A stretch of DNA of 64,000 nt, taken from assembly GCA_001312405.1 (NCBI GenBank), contig BBDR01000005.1, forward strand, positions 124,001 through 188,000, given 5' to 3'. Below are positions 9,704 through 18,855 of the stretch, piece after piece (positions within the stretch are counted from its first letter, which is position 1; the number at the start of each line of letters is the position of its first letter). The translations under genes were made by a program, and so were the position numbers. Source of the DNA: Clostridium sp. NkU-1. GTDB lineage: Bacteria > Bacillota_A > Clostridia > Lachnospirales > Lachnospiraceae. The notes beneath the pieces were generated by a model. The model was not told where the DNA came from. It saw nothing but the letters and a program-made list of their open reading frames with translations, and did no database searches.

Positions 9704-10225
9704 TCAAAATTTGTTGTAATGGAGCTTTTGATATAGCAGCTTATCTTCTTCATATGGCTTTTTTTCCTCCGCAGGATAGCCAATGGCAATCATACATTCA
9801 ACACTATATTGCTCCGGTATCTCCAGAACTTCTCTAATATATTCCCCCGCAGTCTCTTGCCCGGTATGAAATCTTTCTCTTACCTGAATCCAGCACGACC
9901 CAAGACTTAAATCCTGTGCCGCCAATTGAATCATGGTCGCCGCTATGGATGCATCCTCAACCCATACATCACTTAAATCTTTATCCGCTATTACTACAAT
10001 TGCGAAAGGGGCACCTGCTAGAAATTTAGAAGCAGGTTCCCGGCACAGAGAAAGCCGCCGGATCAGTTCCCCATCGGTGACGGCAATGAACTGCCAGGGT
10101 CTTATGGACCTTGATGAAGGTGATAGCAGGGCACTTTTAAGAATTACATCGATCTTCTCTTTTTCAACTTCTCTGGCTTGAAACTTTCTAATGCTTCTTC
10201 TGGATTTTAAAAGATTAAATAACAT
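9704..10225 (-). CDS. Nitroreductase family protein
   Basis: An intact FMN-dependent nitroreductase-like enzyme of 173 residues from ATG 10225 (AAAGGAG upstream; an in-frame start 24 bases earlier lacks a good site). It shows the SRRSIRKF flavin-phosphate motif at residues 8-15, SPSSRSIRPWQFI, IVVIAD, the DASIAATMIQLAAQDLSLGSCWI helix, and CMIAIGYPAEEKKPYE near the C-terminus. The natural substrate is unknown. It is divergent from an AraC regulator, and a 14-bp direct repeat lies between the two. Confidence 0.88.
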   Translation of the reverse strand: MLFNLLKSRRSIRKFQAREVEKEKIDVILKSALLSPSSRSIRPWQFIAVTDGELIRRLSLCREPASKFLAGAPFAIVVIADKDLSDVWVEDASIAATMIQLAAQDLSLGSCWIQVRERFHTGQETAGEYIREVLEIPEQYSVECMIAIGYPAEEKKPYEEDKLLYQKLHYNKF

Positions 10226-10292
10226 AAATTGCTCCTTTCTGATTTCCATTGCATTCCATCCCTATTCTTCCATATCGGTATTGTAACAATTG

Positions 10293-10340
10293 CAATTTTA
10301 TATTACAATTTAATTTATACACTGTACAATTTTATATTAC
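10293..10340. promoter_or_regulatory. Direct repeat in the divergent nitroreductase/AraC promoter region
   Basis: CAATTTTATATTAC occurs exactly twice (10293-10306 and 10327-10340), 34 bp apart start to start, in the 130-bp region between the divergent genes. AraC proteins often bind tandem direct repeats, so it may be an operator. The A/T-rich content lowers its weight. Confidence 0.4.
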
Positions 10341-10355
10341 CTGGGAGGTATAACC

Positions 10356-11248
10356 ATGGATTCACCACTCAACTGGTATGATGAATATTTCCATTCAGAA
10401 GACCGCATCGTCCTGACAAAACAGGAACTGGACTTACCGGGCATACGGCTGTTTGCCACGCATAATATCCACAACGCAATCTTTCCTCATATACCCCATT
10501 ATCATGAAAATACGTTTGAATTTACCTTTGTATCCAAGGGAACCATTTCCTTCTATACGCAGGAAACGGAATATGAAGTTTCCGGAGGGAATATCTTTGT
10601 CTCTTTTCCTGACGAGGTACACAGCACAAACGAAGCGCCCATTACTCTCAATGAACAGTACTGGTTCCAGGTCGACATAAGCGATCCGAAAAACCTGTTA
10701 TTTTTAAATGAAGAGACTGCAAAACAACTGATTGAAGATTTAAAAAGCATAAAAAGGCATATCGTATCAACAGATATCAAGGAAACACGTCCTCTGATTG
10801 AAAAAGCCTTTGAGCTGGCCTTATCCAACGGGAACCGCCTGTTGATTGCCGGATATCTGATTATCTTCTTCCAATTGATGATCGCGGCCGCCAAAGAGGA
10901 AAGATATTATCTGACCAATGATATTGAAGCAGCCGTCCGGTACATCGAAGAACACGTCACAGAAGAATTATCTCTTCATACCCTGGCCGGAATCTGTAAT
11001 CTGTCCGTCTCTCAGTTTAAGCAGAAATTCAGGCGCATCGTAGGCGTCTCTCCACGGAATTACATCAACAAGAAAAAAAGTGAAATGTTCAAAATTACTG
11101 CTTCTTCAGAATATTCCCGTAACAGAGGTGGCCATGAAGCTCAATTTTAATACCAGCAGCTATTTCTCCACTGTTTTTTAAAAAATATACGACCCTGACT
11201 CCCAGCGAATACATTCAAACAAAGCTTGTGGACAAGGTAGCTAAGTAA
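10356..11248 (+). CDS. AraC family transcriptional regulator with cupin domain, frameshifted as sequenced
   Basis: Restored length is 296 residues. The N-terminal cupin-type sensor (HYHENTFEFTFVSKG, then GGNIFVSFPDEVH) is followed by an AraC/XylS double HTH from about residue 190 (HTLAGICNLSVSQFKQKFRRIVGVSPRNYINKKK, then VTEVAMKLNFNTSSYFSTVFKKY). Two extra bases, in A7 (11073-11079) and T6 (11174-11179), break the second HTH; removing them gives 297 codons. Start ATG 10356 with GGGAGG. Regulators of this shape are often linked to ABC exporters or siderophore systems, and an ABC ATPase relic abuts its 3' end in opposite orientation. Confidence 0.85.
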
Positions 11249-11603
11249 AAATCGGGCTGTCACAAAGAACTGCCCTTGCAATGGATATAAGTTGTCTCTG
11301 GCCCTGGCTTACATTGTCGGTGGCTGCAGAGACCTTCGCCGCATAACCTATCGGATGTTTATCAATAAAGTCGGCGGCATGGGCGATTTCCGCCCCTTTG
11401 ATCACCTCTTCCTTTATAGCGTCATTCTTTGAGTAACGGATATTATCCATAATCGTTCCGCTGTACAGGCTGGTATCCTGGATCACAACAGAGAAGCATC
11501 TTCTCAAGCTGTCCCGTTTCACATGGGTGACCGGAACTTTGGCAATCATAATTTCACCGCTGTCTGCATCATAAAAGCGGGTCATCAGATTAACAATTTA
11601 TCC
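11249..11603 (-). pseudogene. ABC exporter ATPase fragment
   Basis: About 115 residues of the nucleotide-binding domain of an MsbA/YbtP-like exporter: the LMTRFYDADSGEI motif, the VVIQDTSLYSGTIMDNIRY Q-loop region, and the signature VSQGQRQLISIARAVL. Walker A (upstream) and Walker B onwards (downstream) are missing and there is no membrane domain. The fragment stops exactly where the AraC coding sequence ends, pointing to a deletion junction there. Confidence 0.8.
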
Positions 11604-11669
11604 TTATTATACCATGTTTTTTTCATAAAAAGTATAAAGCAGCTTTTAAATTTTGGTGCAGCGAAAGTC

Positions 11670-11711
11670 AAGCGGATATTCTCAATCCGCTTCGTTACTT
11701 GATTCGGTTAA
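11670..11711. repeat. Hairpin repeat, copy C
   Basis: AAGCGGAT (11670-11677) pairs with ATCCGCTT (11685-11692). It is followed by TTACTTGATTCGGTTAA, the same 15-17 base core seen next to the hairpins at 9629-9701 and 57651-57713. Confidence 0.5.
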
Positions 11712-11809
11712 AAAAATGCTTTAAATTATATGAAATTTGTGGAATTAAATTTACATATCCAAATAATAAGATATAATAAAATTAAGGAAAAATTGAAAGG
11801 AGTATCACA

Positions 11810-12313
11810 ATGAATACAGCAGATTACTTTATTAAAAACTTGGACATGACCCCTCATCCGGAAGGAGGATTTTATAAGGAAATTTATGCATCTGAAGAAA
11901 CTATAACCTCAAACGATTTAAAAGTTGACTTTGAAGGCTCCCGAATCCTTTGGACAAGTATCTACTTTTTACTTAGGGACGGAGAAGTTTCTAATTTCCA
12001 CAGATTAAAATCTGATGAAATGTGGTACTATCATTCAGGTTCTCCCCTGACTATTTATATGATTAGCCCAAAAGGGGAATTTATTACGGAACAGCTTGGA
12101 CTCGATATTGAAAATGGAGAGAAACCTCAAGTATTGGTGCCAAAAGATTATATATTTGGCTCCGCTATGAATAATAAAGGCTATGCATTAGTTGGCTGCA
12201 TGGTATCGCCAGGATTTGAATTCAGAGACTTTGAGTTATTTAAAAGAAATGATTTGTTGGAAAAATATCCTCAGCATCAGCAGATCATTCAAAAATTGAC
12301 TTCCAATTCGTAA
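11810..12313 (+). CDS. Cupin domain-containing protein (DUF985)
   Basis: An intact 167-residue protein of the DUF985/cupin_5 family. Visible motifs are MTPHPEGGFYKEIY at residues 13-26, TSIYFLLRDGEVSNFHRLKSDEMWYYHSGSPL (metal- and substrate-pocket strands), LVPKDYIFGSAM and GCMVSPGFEFRDFEL at the end of the barrel. Members resemble RmlC-like cupins and their reaction is generally unknown. Start ATG 11810 with AAAGGAG eight bases upstream. It appears to be transcribed alone. Confidence 0.88.
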   Translation: MNTADYFIKNLDMTPHPEGGFYKEIYASEETITSNDLKVDFEGSRILWTSIYFLLRDGEVSNFHRLKSDEMWYYHSGSPLTIYMISPKGEFITEQLGLDIENGEKPQVLVPKDYIFGSAMNNKGYALVGCMVSPGFEFRDFELFKRNDLLEKYPQHQQIIQKLTSNS

Positions 12314-12316
12314 ACA

Positions 12317-12460
12317 TCTGTCTTGATAATCATATTTATTGGTTTCAAGCCACTTTGTATAAAATTTCATTTGCTTACCAAGGCTGCACCTCTGAATAGG
12401 ACTTAATGTTCTAATTCGACAATACGCTGCAGCTTTCAACTTTTTAGATTCTGTTGGTTG
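12317..12460 (-). pseudogene. Serine recombinase N-terminal relic
   Basis: About 48 codons read KLKAAAYCRIRTLSPIQRCS, then LGKQMKFYTKWLETNKYDYQ. This matches the start of large serine recombinases/resolvases (AAYCRVST, then SLExQ, then YYxxWI, N, YxY). The catalytic Ser of YCRVST is replaced (YCRIRT) and everything after about residue 60 is missing. Its end runs into the cupin gene. Probably a scar of a lost integrative element. Confidence 0.5.
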
Positions 12461-12513
12461 AACGATACCGCTTGATGCTGGTGAAGCTTGGTATGCATAC
12501 AAAATACTATTGA

Positions 12514-13849
12514 TTAATCTAAGCCGCCTTTTGCGACATAACTTTTTTTATACATGTAAAATCCTAATAAGTCTGATAAAAACCATCCCACTACAATCGC
12601 CCAGCAAATACCCGAAAATCCTTTAACAGGTGCAAATGAATAGGCCAGCAATACTCTTAATCCCTGTGACACTATGGTCAGCAGGATTGATATTTTAATG
12701 GCTCCAAGACCCCTGAAAAAACCATAAAACATAACAATAAAGCCCAACAATACATAAAATACGGAAACAATTCTAAGATAACCAACACCGACAGCTATTA
12801 CCTCTGCTGCATCTTTATTTACGAAGAGCGTTATTAAATTGGGGGCGAAAATAAATGCGGAAACGCTGATTACCGCCGACAGGATTATGATAATCCTTGA
12901 AGTAGTACGAAATCCCTCCCGGATTCTTTTTGTTTCTCCGGCACCTTCATTCTGCGCAGTATAAGTAGAAAAAGAATTACCCAGATCCTGCAAAGGAGCA
13001 TTGGCAACCGAGTCGATTTTGGAGCAGGCTGCAAATGCAGCCATAACTGTTGAGCCAAAGGTATTGACTAACCCTTGAATAAGCATCATTCCAAAGCTGG
13101 AAATTGACTGTTGCAGCGCTGTTAATACGGAAAACGCAGCGATTTTATTAAAAACAGAGGCGCTGAACCGGAAGTCTTTCCGCTGGAAATTCAGAAATTG
13201 CATTCGTTTTATTGTGTAAATGCCGCAGCCTATCGCAGCAAAAGCTTGTGTAAGGAGCGTGGCAATGGCTGCACCGGCAGTCCCCATGTGCAGCACCACA
13301 ATAAAGAGCAGGTCTAAAATAAGATTTGATATGCATGAGATGATCAAAAAGTACAACGGTGTTTTCGAGTCTCCAAATGCCCGTAATAAAAAAAGCAAAT
13401 GCATTATACATGCCAACAAAAATAAAACCATAAAAAACATATTTTAAATAGTCTGCAGCATAGGCGGCAGTTTCCTTTGGCATTTGATAAAGGCTGATGA
13501 TCTGCGGTAAAAAGACTGATGTTACAATTGTAATCAATACACTGATACAAAATAAAAATATTAAGGCAGTAGAAATCGTTTGTTTCAGTTCATCGTACTG
13601 CCTGCCACCATAGAGCTGAGAGAAAATTGCCGAAGCCCCCATAGCAAGTCCTATTAAAATAGAAGTAATAAACACAATCACAGCACCCGAGGAACCAACT
13701 GCTGCAAATGCATCTGTGCCTACAAACTTTCCTATTACAATTGCATCAATAATCCCATAAAATTGTTGAAGCAAGTCTCCAATAAACAATGGAATGAAAA
13801 ATTTCATAATAATCCTTGAAGGATTTCCTTTGGTCATATCAAGTTCCAT
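12514..13849 (-). CDS. MATE family efflux transporter, frameshifted as sequenced
   Basis: Restored length is 444 residues with 12 membrane segments, a Na+- or H+-driven multidrug/metabolite exporter. The N-terminal half has DMTKGNPSRIIMKFFIPLFIGDLLQQFYGIIDAIVIGKF and FAAVGSSGAV; the second half repeats the pattern around LINTFGSTVMAAFAACSKID-like residues. One extra base in A7 at 13388-13394 separates the halves; with six the text reads AFAFLLRAFGDSKTP, typical of the family. It overlaps the ATPase gene upstream by 16 bases, so it belongs to the siderophore-type uptake operon and could export the chelator or a toxic compound. Confidence 0.88.
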
Positions 13850-14640
13850 CTTTTTCTCCCCTCCTGACGCCTGTTATTTTGAGACAGATATGCGATTGCT
13901 AAATCTCCGGTAACCGGATTAGAGTAAATTTCACAATCTATTTCATAAACCTGTCTTATAAGCTCCTTTGTCAGCACTGCTTTTGGATTTCCTGAAGCTA
14001 TGATCCGTCCGTCTTTCACTACATAAAGAAAATCGCAGTAAACAGATGCCATGGAAAGATCATGCAGAGCTGCAAGAACACCGATATTTAATGATTTGAC
14101 AACTGATAAAATCTGAAGCTGGTATTTAATGTCCAAATGGTTGGTCGGCTCATCAAGAATCAGGAATTCAGGCTTTTGAGCTATTGCTCTTGCCAATATT
14201 ACCCGTTGTTTTTCACCGCCAGATAATGTTAAATAGCTTCTGTCCGCATACTCCGTCAAGTTAACTCGTTCTAACGCATCGGCTGCGATTTTATAATCCT
14301 CTATATTGTCAGAGTCCATTAAGTGTTTATGGGGCGTTCTCCCCATCATTACCATCTCATGGACAGTAAAATCGAAATCCAATTCATTAAATTGGCCTAC
14401 CACACCCATATCTTTTGAAATGGCACGCGCAGATGATTTTAAAACATCCTTATCCCCTAAAAGGACAGTCCCCTCTTGCGGTTTGATAACCTTATAAATA
14501 CTTTTCAGCAAAGTGGATTTTCCGCATCCATTTGGTCCAATGATGCCGACAAACTGTTTATGATCCACTTGAATGCTGATATCTTTTACAATATCTGCCC
14601 CCGATAAGGTGACTGATATGTGATCTGCTTTCAAATTCAA
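13834..14640 (-). CDS. Iron-siderophore type ABC transporter ATPase (FecE-like)
   Basis: An intact ATPase of about 268 residues. Motifs in order: Walker A GPNGCGKST, Q-loop VVGQFNELDFDFTVHEMVMMGRTPH (typical of the FecE/FhuC/BtuD group), signature LSGGEKQRVILARA, Walker B LILDEPTNHLDI and the H-loop ALHDLSMAS. Translation probably starts at TTG 14640 after GGAGGGAG, overlapping the permease stop (TTGA). It energises uptake of an iron chelate, haem or cobalamin-like ligand; the ligand cannot be read from the ATPase. The MATE gene follows and overlaps. Confidence 0.92.
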   Translation of the reverse strand: MNLKADHISVTLSGADIVKDISIQVDHKQFVGIIGPNGCGKSTLLKSIYKVIKPQEGTVLLGDKDVLKSSARAISKDMGVVGQFNELDFDFTVHEMVMMGRTPHKHLMDSDNIEDYKIAADALERVNLTEYADRSYLTLSGGEKQRVILARAIAQKPEFLILDEPTNHLDIKYQLQILSVVKSLNIGVLAALHDLSMASVYCDFLYVVKDGRIIASGNPKAVLTKELIRQVYEIDCEIYSNPVTGDLAIAYLSQNNRRQEGRKRWNLI

Positions 14641-15758
14641 TTTATCTCCCTCCAAACCCGTAGCCTTTTTTTAATCAGCATATACATAAACACAGGTGCA
14701 CCAAGAAGTGAAGTAACGATGCCAATCGGCAGTTCTCCATTTGGAATTACTGTCCTTGCAAAAACATCTGTCCACATCATAAATAAGGATCCGGTAAGAA
14801 TCGCCGCAGGGACCAGCCGTTTATGATCCGCACCCACGACACCGCGAACAATATGTGGAATAATAAGGCCTACAAACCCAATAATCCCACAAGTGGAAAC
14901 TAAGACACCTGTTACCACGGAAGAAATCACCATGTATAACCGTCTGTAAAAATTTAAATTAACACCCAGGGTGATTGCGGCTTCTTCTCCCATTAACATC
15001 GTGTTCATCACTCTTGATTGGGACAGGAAAAAGGCTGTTGCCATAATTACCACCGCAGTCACAGGAGGCAAAGTGTCCCACTCTGCTGATGCCAGACTTC
15101 CCATTGTCCAAAAGGATACGGAACGGATACCCTCTGAATTTTTAGCAAAATAAACAATAAAATTTGAAGATGCACTGCATATGGCATTAATTACAGTTCC
15201 CGCTAAAACCAGCTTGACAGAAGATGTCTTTCCTCCAATACTGGCAAGGGCCAGAACAAGTGCTGCCGCAATCAGAGCACCAATGAATGCCCATGATGCA
15301 ACCCCCAATTCTCCCAGTACTCCTCCGGCCCCAAATCCAAGCATAATTGAGAAGGTTGCTCCTAAGACACCTCCAGATGAAATTCCCAATATATAGGGGT
15401 CTGCCAATGGGTTTTGTACGGAAGCCTGCATGACTACTCCGCAAAGTGCCAGCCCAGCCCCCGTAATCATTGCCAGCAAAACCCTTGGAAAACGGATCTG
15501 CCAGATAATATCCACATACATACCGTTTAGCTGCTCACCTGCATCACGGATCTGATACCCAGTCAGTTGATGTATCAATATTTTACAGGATTGTTGAAAG
15601 GGTATATTTACCTGTCCAATGGATAGTGAAATTACAACTGACACAACGACAGCCGCGAGTAAAATTACAAGAATTATTGAGAAAGCAGGCCAACTTTGTA
15701 AGCTGCCTTTAAAAATTCGGGAGGTTTTCTTTTGTTCTTCTTTGTGTGTTGAAACCAT
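14637..15758 (-). CDS. Iron-siderophore type ABC transporter permease (FecCD family)
   Basis: An intact permease of about 373 residues with the usual 9-10 membrane segments. Signature stretches include the VNIPFQQS periplasmic opening, the RFPRVLLAMITGAGLALCGVVMQ coupling region, NPLADPYILGISSGGVLGAT, and near the C-terminus GIIGFVGLIIPHIVRGVVGADHKRLVPAAILTGSLFMMWTD. One permease gene serves as a homodimer in this family. Start ATG 15758 with AAGGAGG, two bases after the binding-protein stop, so it is translationally coupled. Confidence 0.92.
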   Translation of the reverse strand: MVSTHKEEQKKTSRIFKGSLQSWPAFSIILVILLAAVVVSVVISLSIGQVNIPFQQSCKILIHQLTGYQIRDAGEQLNGMYVDIIWQIRFPRVLLAMITGAGLALCGVVMQASVQNPLADPYILGISSGGVLGATFSIMLGFGAGGVLGELGVASWAFIGALIAAALVLALASIGGKTSSVKLVLAGTVINAICSASSNFIVYFAKNSEGIRSVSFWTMGSLASAEWDTLPPVTAVVIMATAFFLSQSRVMNTMLMGEEAAITLGVNLNFYRRLYMVISSVVTGVLVSTCGIIGFVGLIIPHIVRGVVGADHKRLVPAAILTGSLFMMWTDVFARTVIPNGELPIGIVTSLLGAPVFMYMLIKKRLRVWREIN

Positions 15759-15760
15759 GC

Positions 15761-16795
15761 TCATTCCTCCTTAAACAGTTCGGGATGAACAAACTCGGCA
15801 ACATCCTCATATAAATCCGCAAGATCAAGGCTTCCGCGAATTGCATTGGTATAATCAACCACCATTACATTCCCTTCTTTAATGGCGGTAACATTTTTTA
15901 AACTTGAATTCCCAAGCAGTAAATGTTCTGCCGCATCGCTATCGGATTTTTGGAACTCAGTGACAATCATTTTATCAGGATTAATGGAAAGAATAGATTC
16001 GGCTGACATTTCCACATAAGTGTCCTTTGATACTTCTATGTACTCACCGCCTGCGCCTTCCACCATTTCATCAATGACACAGAGGCCAGGACCATAATAA
16101 TAATAAGTATCATTCTGGCCGCCAGCAAACAGCAATACCCTTGGTTTGTCAGTTGCCTGAGAAGCTTTGTCCTGAATAACTTTAATTCGTGCTTTCTGAT
16201 CCTCTACAAAAGCATCTGTTTTATCTTTAATATTTAGTACTGATCCCAAATTATTGATGTCATCAAAAAAGCTGTCAATTGTACGTCCCATGGTGTAGTT
16301 AATACCTGGAAGTACAGGAATTCCTCTTTGATTCCAAAAGGAAATATCGCCAAGGCGTTCATCGGTGAATGCCGAAGACATAGCAACAATTAAATCCGGC
16401 TTTAAAGCGATAACAGACTCTTTAGAAGGCCATGCATCCGTAAGAAGTGGAAGCTGCCCTACCTGCTCCTCATATTTGGAATAGGATTTGTCTAAATAGG
16501 CCAGTCCCGCAATCTTTTCTTTTTCTCCAAAATGAATCATCAGCTCTGCAAGGCCCTGCCCAATTACGACAACTCTCTTTGGCTCCTCATAAATGGTCTG
16601 CTGAACTTCCTTTCCTTTATTATCATAAACAGTAAATTTTAAAGGATAATAACTGGTCTGTTGCGGGGAAATGGTCTGGCTGGCTGCTACTTGGTTTGAA
16701 GCCCCATTTTCTTTTGTTGGTGGTTGTGAGCAAGCACTCAATGAGGTAAAGCAAAAGATGATTGCCAATAAAATAGATGTTGATTTTTTTAACAT
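15761..16795 (-). CDS. Iron-siderophore type ABC transporter substrate-binding lipoprotein
   Basis: A periplasmic-binding-protein-type lipoprotein of about 344 residues. The signal peptide ends in a lipobox (LSAC, about residues 19-22 from ATG 16795) and a low-complexity linker follows. The mature part has two lobes joined by a long helix (class III fold): RVVVIGQGLAELMIHFG, the ALKPDLIVAM strand, GSVLNI, and a second lobe with VLLFAGGQNDTYYYYGPG and INPDKMIVTEF. It delivers an iron chelate or related ligand. First gene of the operon, preceded by TATAAT and the GTTAG-N6-CTAAC palindrome. The A7 run after its start codon fits the frame as it stands. Confidence 0.9.
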   Translation of the reverse strand: MLKKSTSILLAIIFCFTSLSACSQPPTKENGASNQVAASQTISPQQTSYYPLKFTVYDNKGKEVQQTIYEEPKRVVVIGQGLAELMIHFGEKEKIAGLAYLDKSYSKYEEQVGQLPLLTDAWPSKESVIALKPDLIVAMSSAFTDERLGDISFWNQRGIPVLPGINYTMGRTIDSFFDDINNLGSVLNIKDKTDAFVEDQKARIKVIQDKASQATDKPRVLLFAGGQNDTYYYYGPGLCVIDEMVEGAGGEYIEVSKDTYVEMSAESILSINPDKMIVTEFQKSDSDAAEHLLLGNSSLKNVTAIKEGNVMVVDYTNAIRGSLDLADLYEDVAEFVHPELFKEE

Positions 16796-16810
16796 ATAGA
16801 TCACTCCTGT

Positions 16811-16836
16811 ATTATAATTAGTTAGTTTCTCCTAAC
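16811..16836 (-). promoter_or_regulatory. Promoter -10 and palindromic operator of the uptake operon
   Basis: On the minus strand TATAAT (16816-16811) lies 16 bases before the start codon. GTTAG-N6-CTAAC (16821-16836) covers the spacer just upstream of it. The same palindrome precedes the AraC gene at 18081-18096, so a common repressor or activator (the AraC protein or an iron-responsive DtxR-type repressor) probably binds both. Confidence 0.6.
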
Positions 16837-16912
16837 TCACAGTGTATTGTACATCATAAGTGCTCATGGACTATACTGCTTACGATGCCGATTTATGTTG
16901 AGAGAATGCCTA

Positions 16913-16950
16913 TATTAAAAATAAAAAACCACAGGTATCAGCCTGTGGTT
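16913..16950 (-). terminator. Terminator after the AraC gene
   Basis: AACCACAGG (16927-16935) pairs with CCTGTGGTT (16942-16950). On the minus strand TTTTTTATTTTTAAT follows. It separates the regulator from the uptake operon. Confidence 0.85.
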
Positions 16951-16973
16951 AAAGTACGAAGTCTTAAAACATT

Positions 16974-18027
16974 TTATAAGCAGAACCTATTCTGCATTGC
17001 GCAGCAGGAGGATTCCCGATATTTTAATGGGGTAATACCATATTGCTTTTTAAATGCTGCACAAAAATTGCTGGAGCTTGAATAGCCAATCTCATAGGCA
17101 ATATCATTAATTGATTTCTCTGTGTTCAGCAGCATGGAGGCAGCCCGCTGTAATGAAAATTTCCTGTGATAGCTAAAAATAGTATCTCCATAAACCAGCT
17201 TGAAACCTTTCGTCAGTTTTTTTAGGATTAATGACCAACCTTTTAGACAGGGAAAGGATACTTGGCAATTCAAATGGTTCTTCAAGCAAAATTTGAGGAA
17301 TTTCCTTGATTTTTTGCAATTCATAAGGAGTGAGTGCTGTCAGCTCACATGTTTCACGCTTCATACTTCGTTGGATATAATCATTGATAATGTTTCCATA
17401 ACCTTACTCTCGTAAAATAAAGTACGGGTTTTTTTCAGGAAGGCGGCAATTAAATATTTGCAGAAAAGCAGCTGATATTTCAGGGGGAGCATTTAAGCCT
17501 AAATAGTACTCTGAGCGGAACTGATCTTCCAGCTTTTCTATTGTATCATTCCATAAACCAGCTCCGGTACTTCCAAAATAAGAGGAAAGTGCCTGCCTGT
17601 CAGCTGTTATAGAAACTCCCTGATATTCTTGCCCCGCACAACGCCTGATGATGCCTTTCATATCCTGGGATAAAGAAAGGGATAAATTGTTTGTTTCAAA
17701 ACAGGTATCGCCGGCTTTTTCTTCTTCTATATACATGCAACCATCGATACAGTATTCAATTTCAAAATAGTTTCCGGCTAAATCAAATACTGTCACGATA
17801 TCCTTATTAAACACAAAGTTATAGATAATCAGCATAACATTGCCGAGTAAATTATATATTTGTATGGTTCCTTTGCCATACTCCGGCTTTATATCATAAA
17901 CAATGCCCTTACTCTTATCGTGGTTAGGCAAAAAACGAGCTTTCCCAATTTGCTCATGCATGGCTCTATATTGCTCTAACATAGCGGCATATCCATTTCT
18001 TGAATTTATATAGAATTTATGCTCCAT
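16974..18027 (-). CDS. AraC family regulator of the uptake operon, interrupted as sequenced
   Basis: About 350 residues when repaired. The N-terminal part (residues 1-205) is a ligand-sensing domain without a clear cupin signature. The C-terminal double HTH follows (SLQRAASMLLNTEKSINDIAYEIGYSSSSNFCAAFKKQYGITPLKYRE). Two defects: an in-frame TAA at 17406-17404, after which the same frame continues (NIINDYIQRSMKRE), and an extra base in T7 at 17217-17223; removing it gives 351 codons. Start ATG 18027 with AAAGGAG. The layout resembles siderophore-system AraC activators such as YbtA, and it shares a palindrome with the operon promoter, so it likely controls iron acquisition. Confidence 0.8.
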
Positions 18028-18080
18028 TTAAAAGCTCCTTTCCTGTCTTAATACTATCAAAAACTATGGTTCGGCATACT

Positions 18081-18096
18081 GTTAGTATAAGCTAAC
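18081..18096. promoter_or_regulatory. Palindromic operator upstream of the AraC gene
   Basis: GTTAG-TATAAG-CTAAC, the same 5-6-5 palindrome as at 16821-16836, 54 bases before the AraC start. The TATACT within it (minus strand) could be a -10 element. Confidence 0.5.
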
Positions 18097-18314
18097 TATA
18101 CCATACTGCCCTGTTTATTACCTGTCAGGTTTAAAACTTCCAAAAAGAGGCTGCTAAAACCTAACGGGGCTGCAGAACTTTTATTGCTTTTTAGAACTTT
18201 TATTTGACAACATGCCATCGCCCGATGATTTGCAAACGCCTGGTTATCAAATATGAGATTTTGGAGGGTACCTTTTTCGATTGCTTGCATTGCAAATCCA
18301 TGGGTACTGTTTTT

Positions 18315-18824
18315 TCAATCCTCTTTAATCAGTGCATACATTTTCATATCAAGAATAACCTCATTTTTTATTGCATTCTTTCTCAAGATACCTTCACACT
18401 GAAATCCTGCCTTTTCAAGAATACGGCAGGATGCCGTATTAAAAGCAAAGGGTTCTGCAAAAATCCGCAAAATATCCGTGTTTTCAAAAATATACCTGCA
18501 AGTCTGTTTCACTGCACTTGTTCCAATTCCTTTTCCCCAATATGATTCTGCTATATAGTAACCCATTTCAGCACTTCTGAAATGAATGTTGTTACAGCGG
18601 AACACTCCAATGCTTCCGATGGCTTTATCATCTACTGTAATTGCAAAAGCATATATCACATCCTTGTTCGCCGACAACAAAGAGGTAATATATTCTTTTG
18701 CATCTTCAACTGTATAGGGATAAGGTAACCCATCTCTTAGATTATCCTGGATTTTCTTGTTATTTATCGCTAATGCTAAATTTTCAGCATCCTCTATCTG
18801 CCATTCCCGTATTTTACACTCCAC
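18315..18824 (-). CDS. GNAT acetyltransferase (RimJ/RimL-like)
   Basis: An intact 169-residue acetyl-CoA-dependent N-acetyltransferase. It has the IREWQIEDAENLALAINN start, an AIGSIGVFRC strand, YYIAESYWGKGIGTSAV containing the acetyl-CoA loop (W-G-K-G-I-G), and RIFAEPFAFNTASCRILEKAGFQCEGILR, the typical C-terminal RimJ/RimL signature. The acceptor may be a ribosomal protein, an antibiotic or a small amine; nothing nearby tells. Start ATG 18824 with AAAGGAG upstream. A second, unrelated GNAT gene lies 31 bases upstream on the same strand and may be co-transcribed. Confidence 0.9.
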   Translation of the reverse strand: MECKIREWQIEDAENLALAINNKKIQDNLRDGLPYPYTVEDAKEYITSLLSANKDVIYAFAITVDDKAIGSIGVFRCNNIHFRSAEMGYYIAESYWGKGIGTSAVKQTCRYIFENTDILRIFAEPFAFNTASCRILEKAGFQCEGILRKNAIKNEVILDMKMYALIKED

Positions 18825-18855
18825 TTAAATATCTCCTTTCAAATTGAAATTCATC

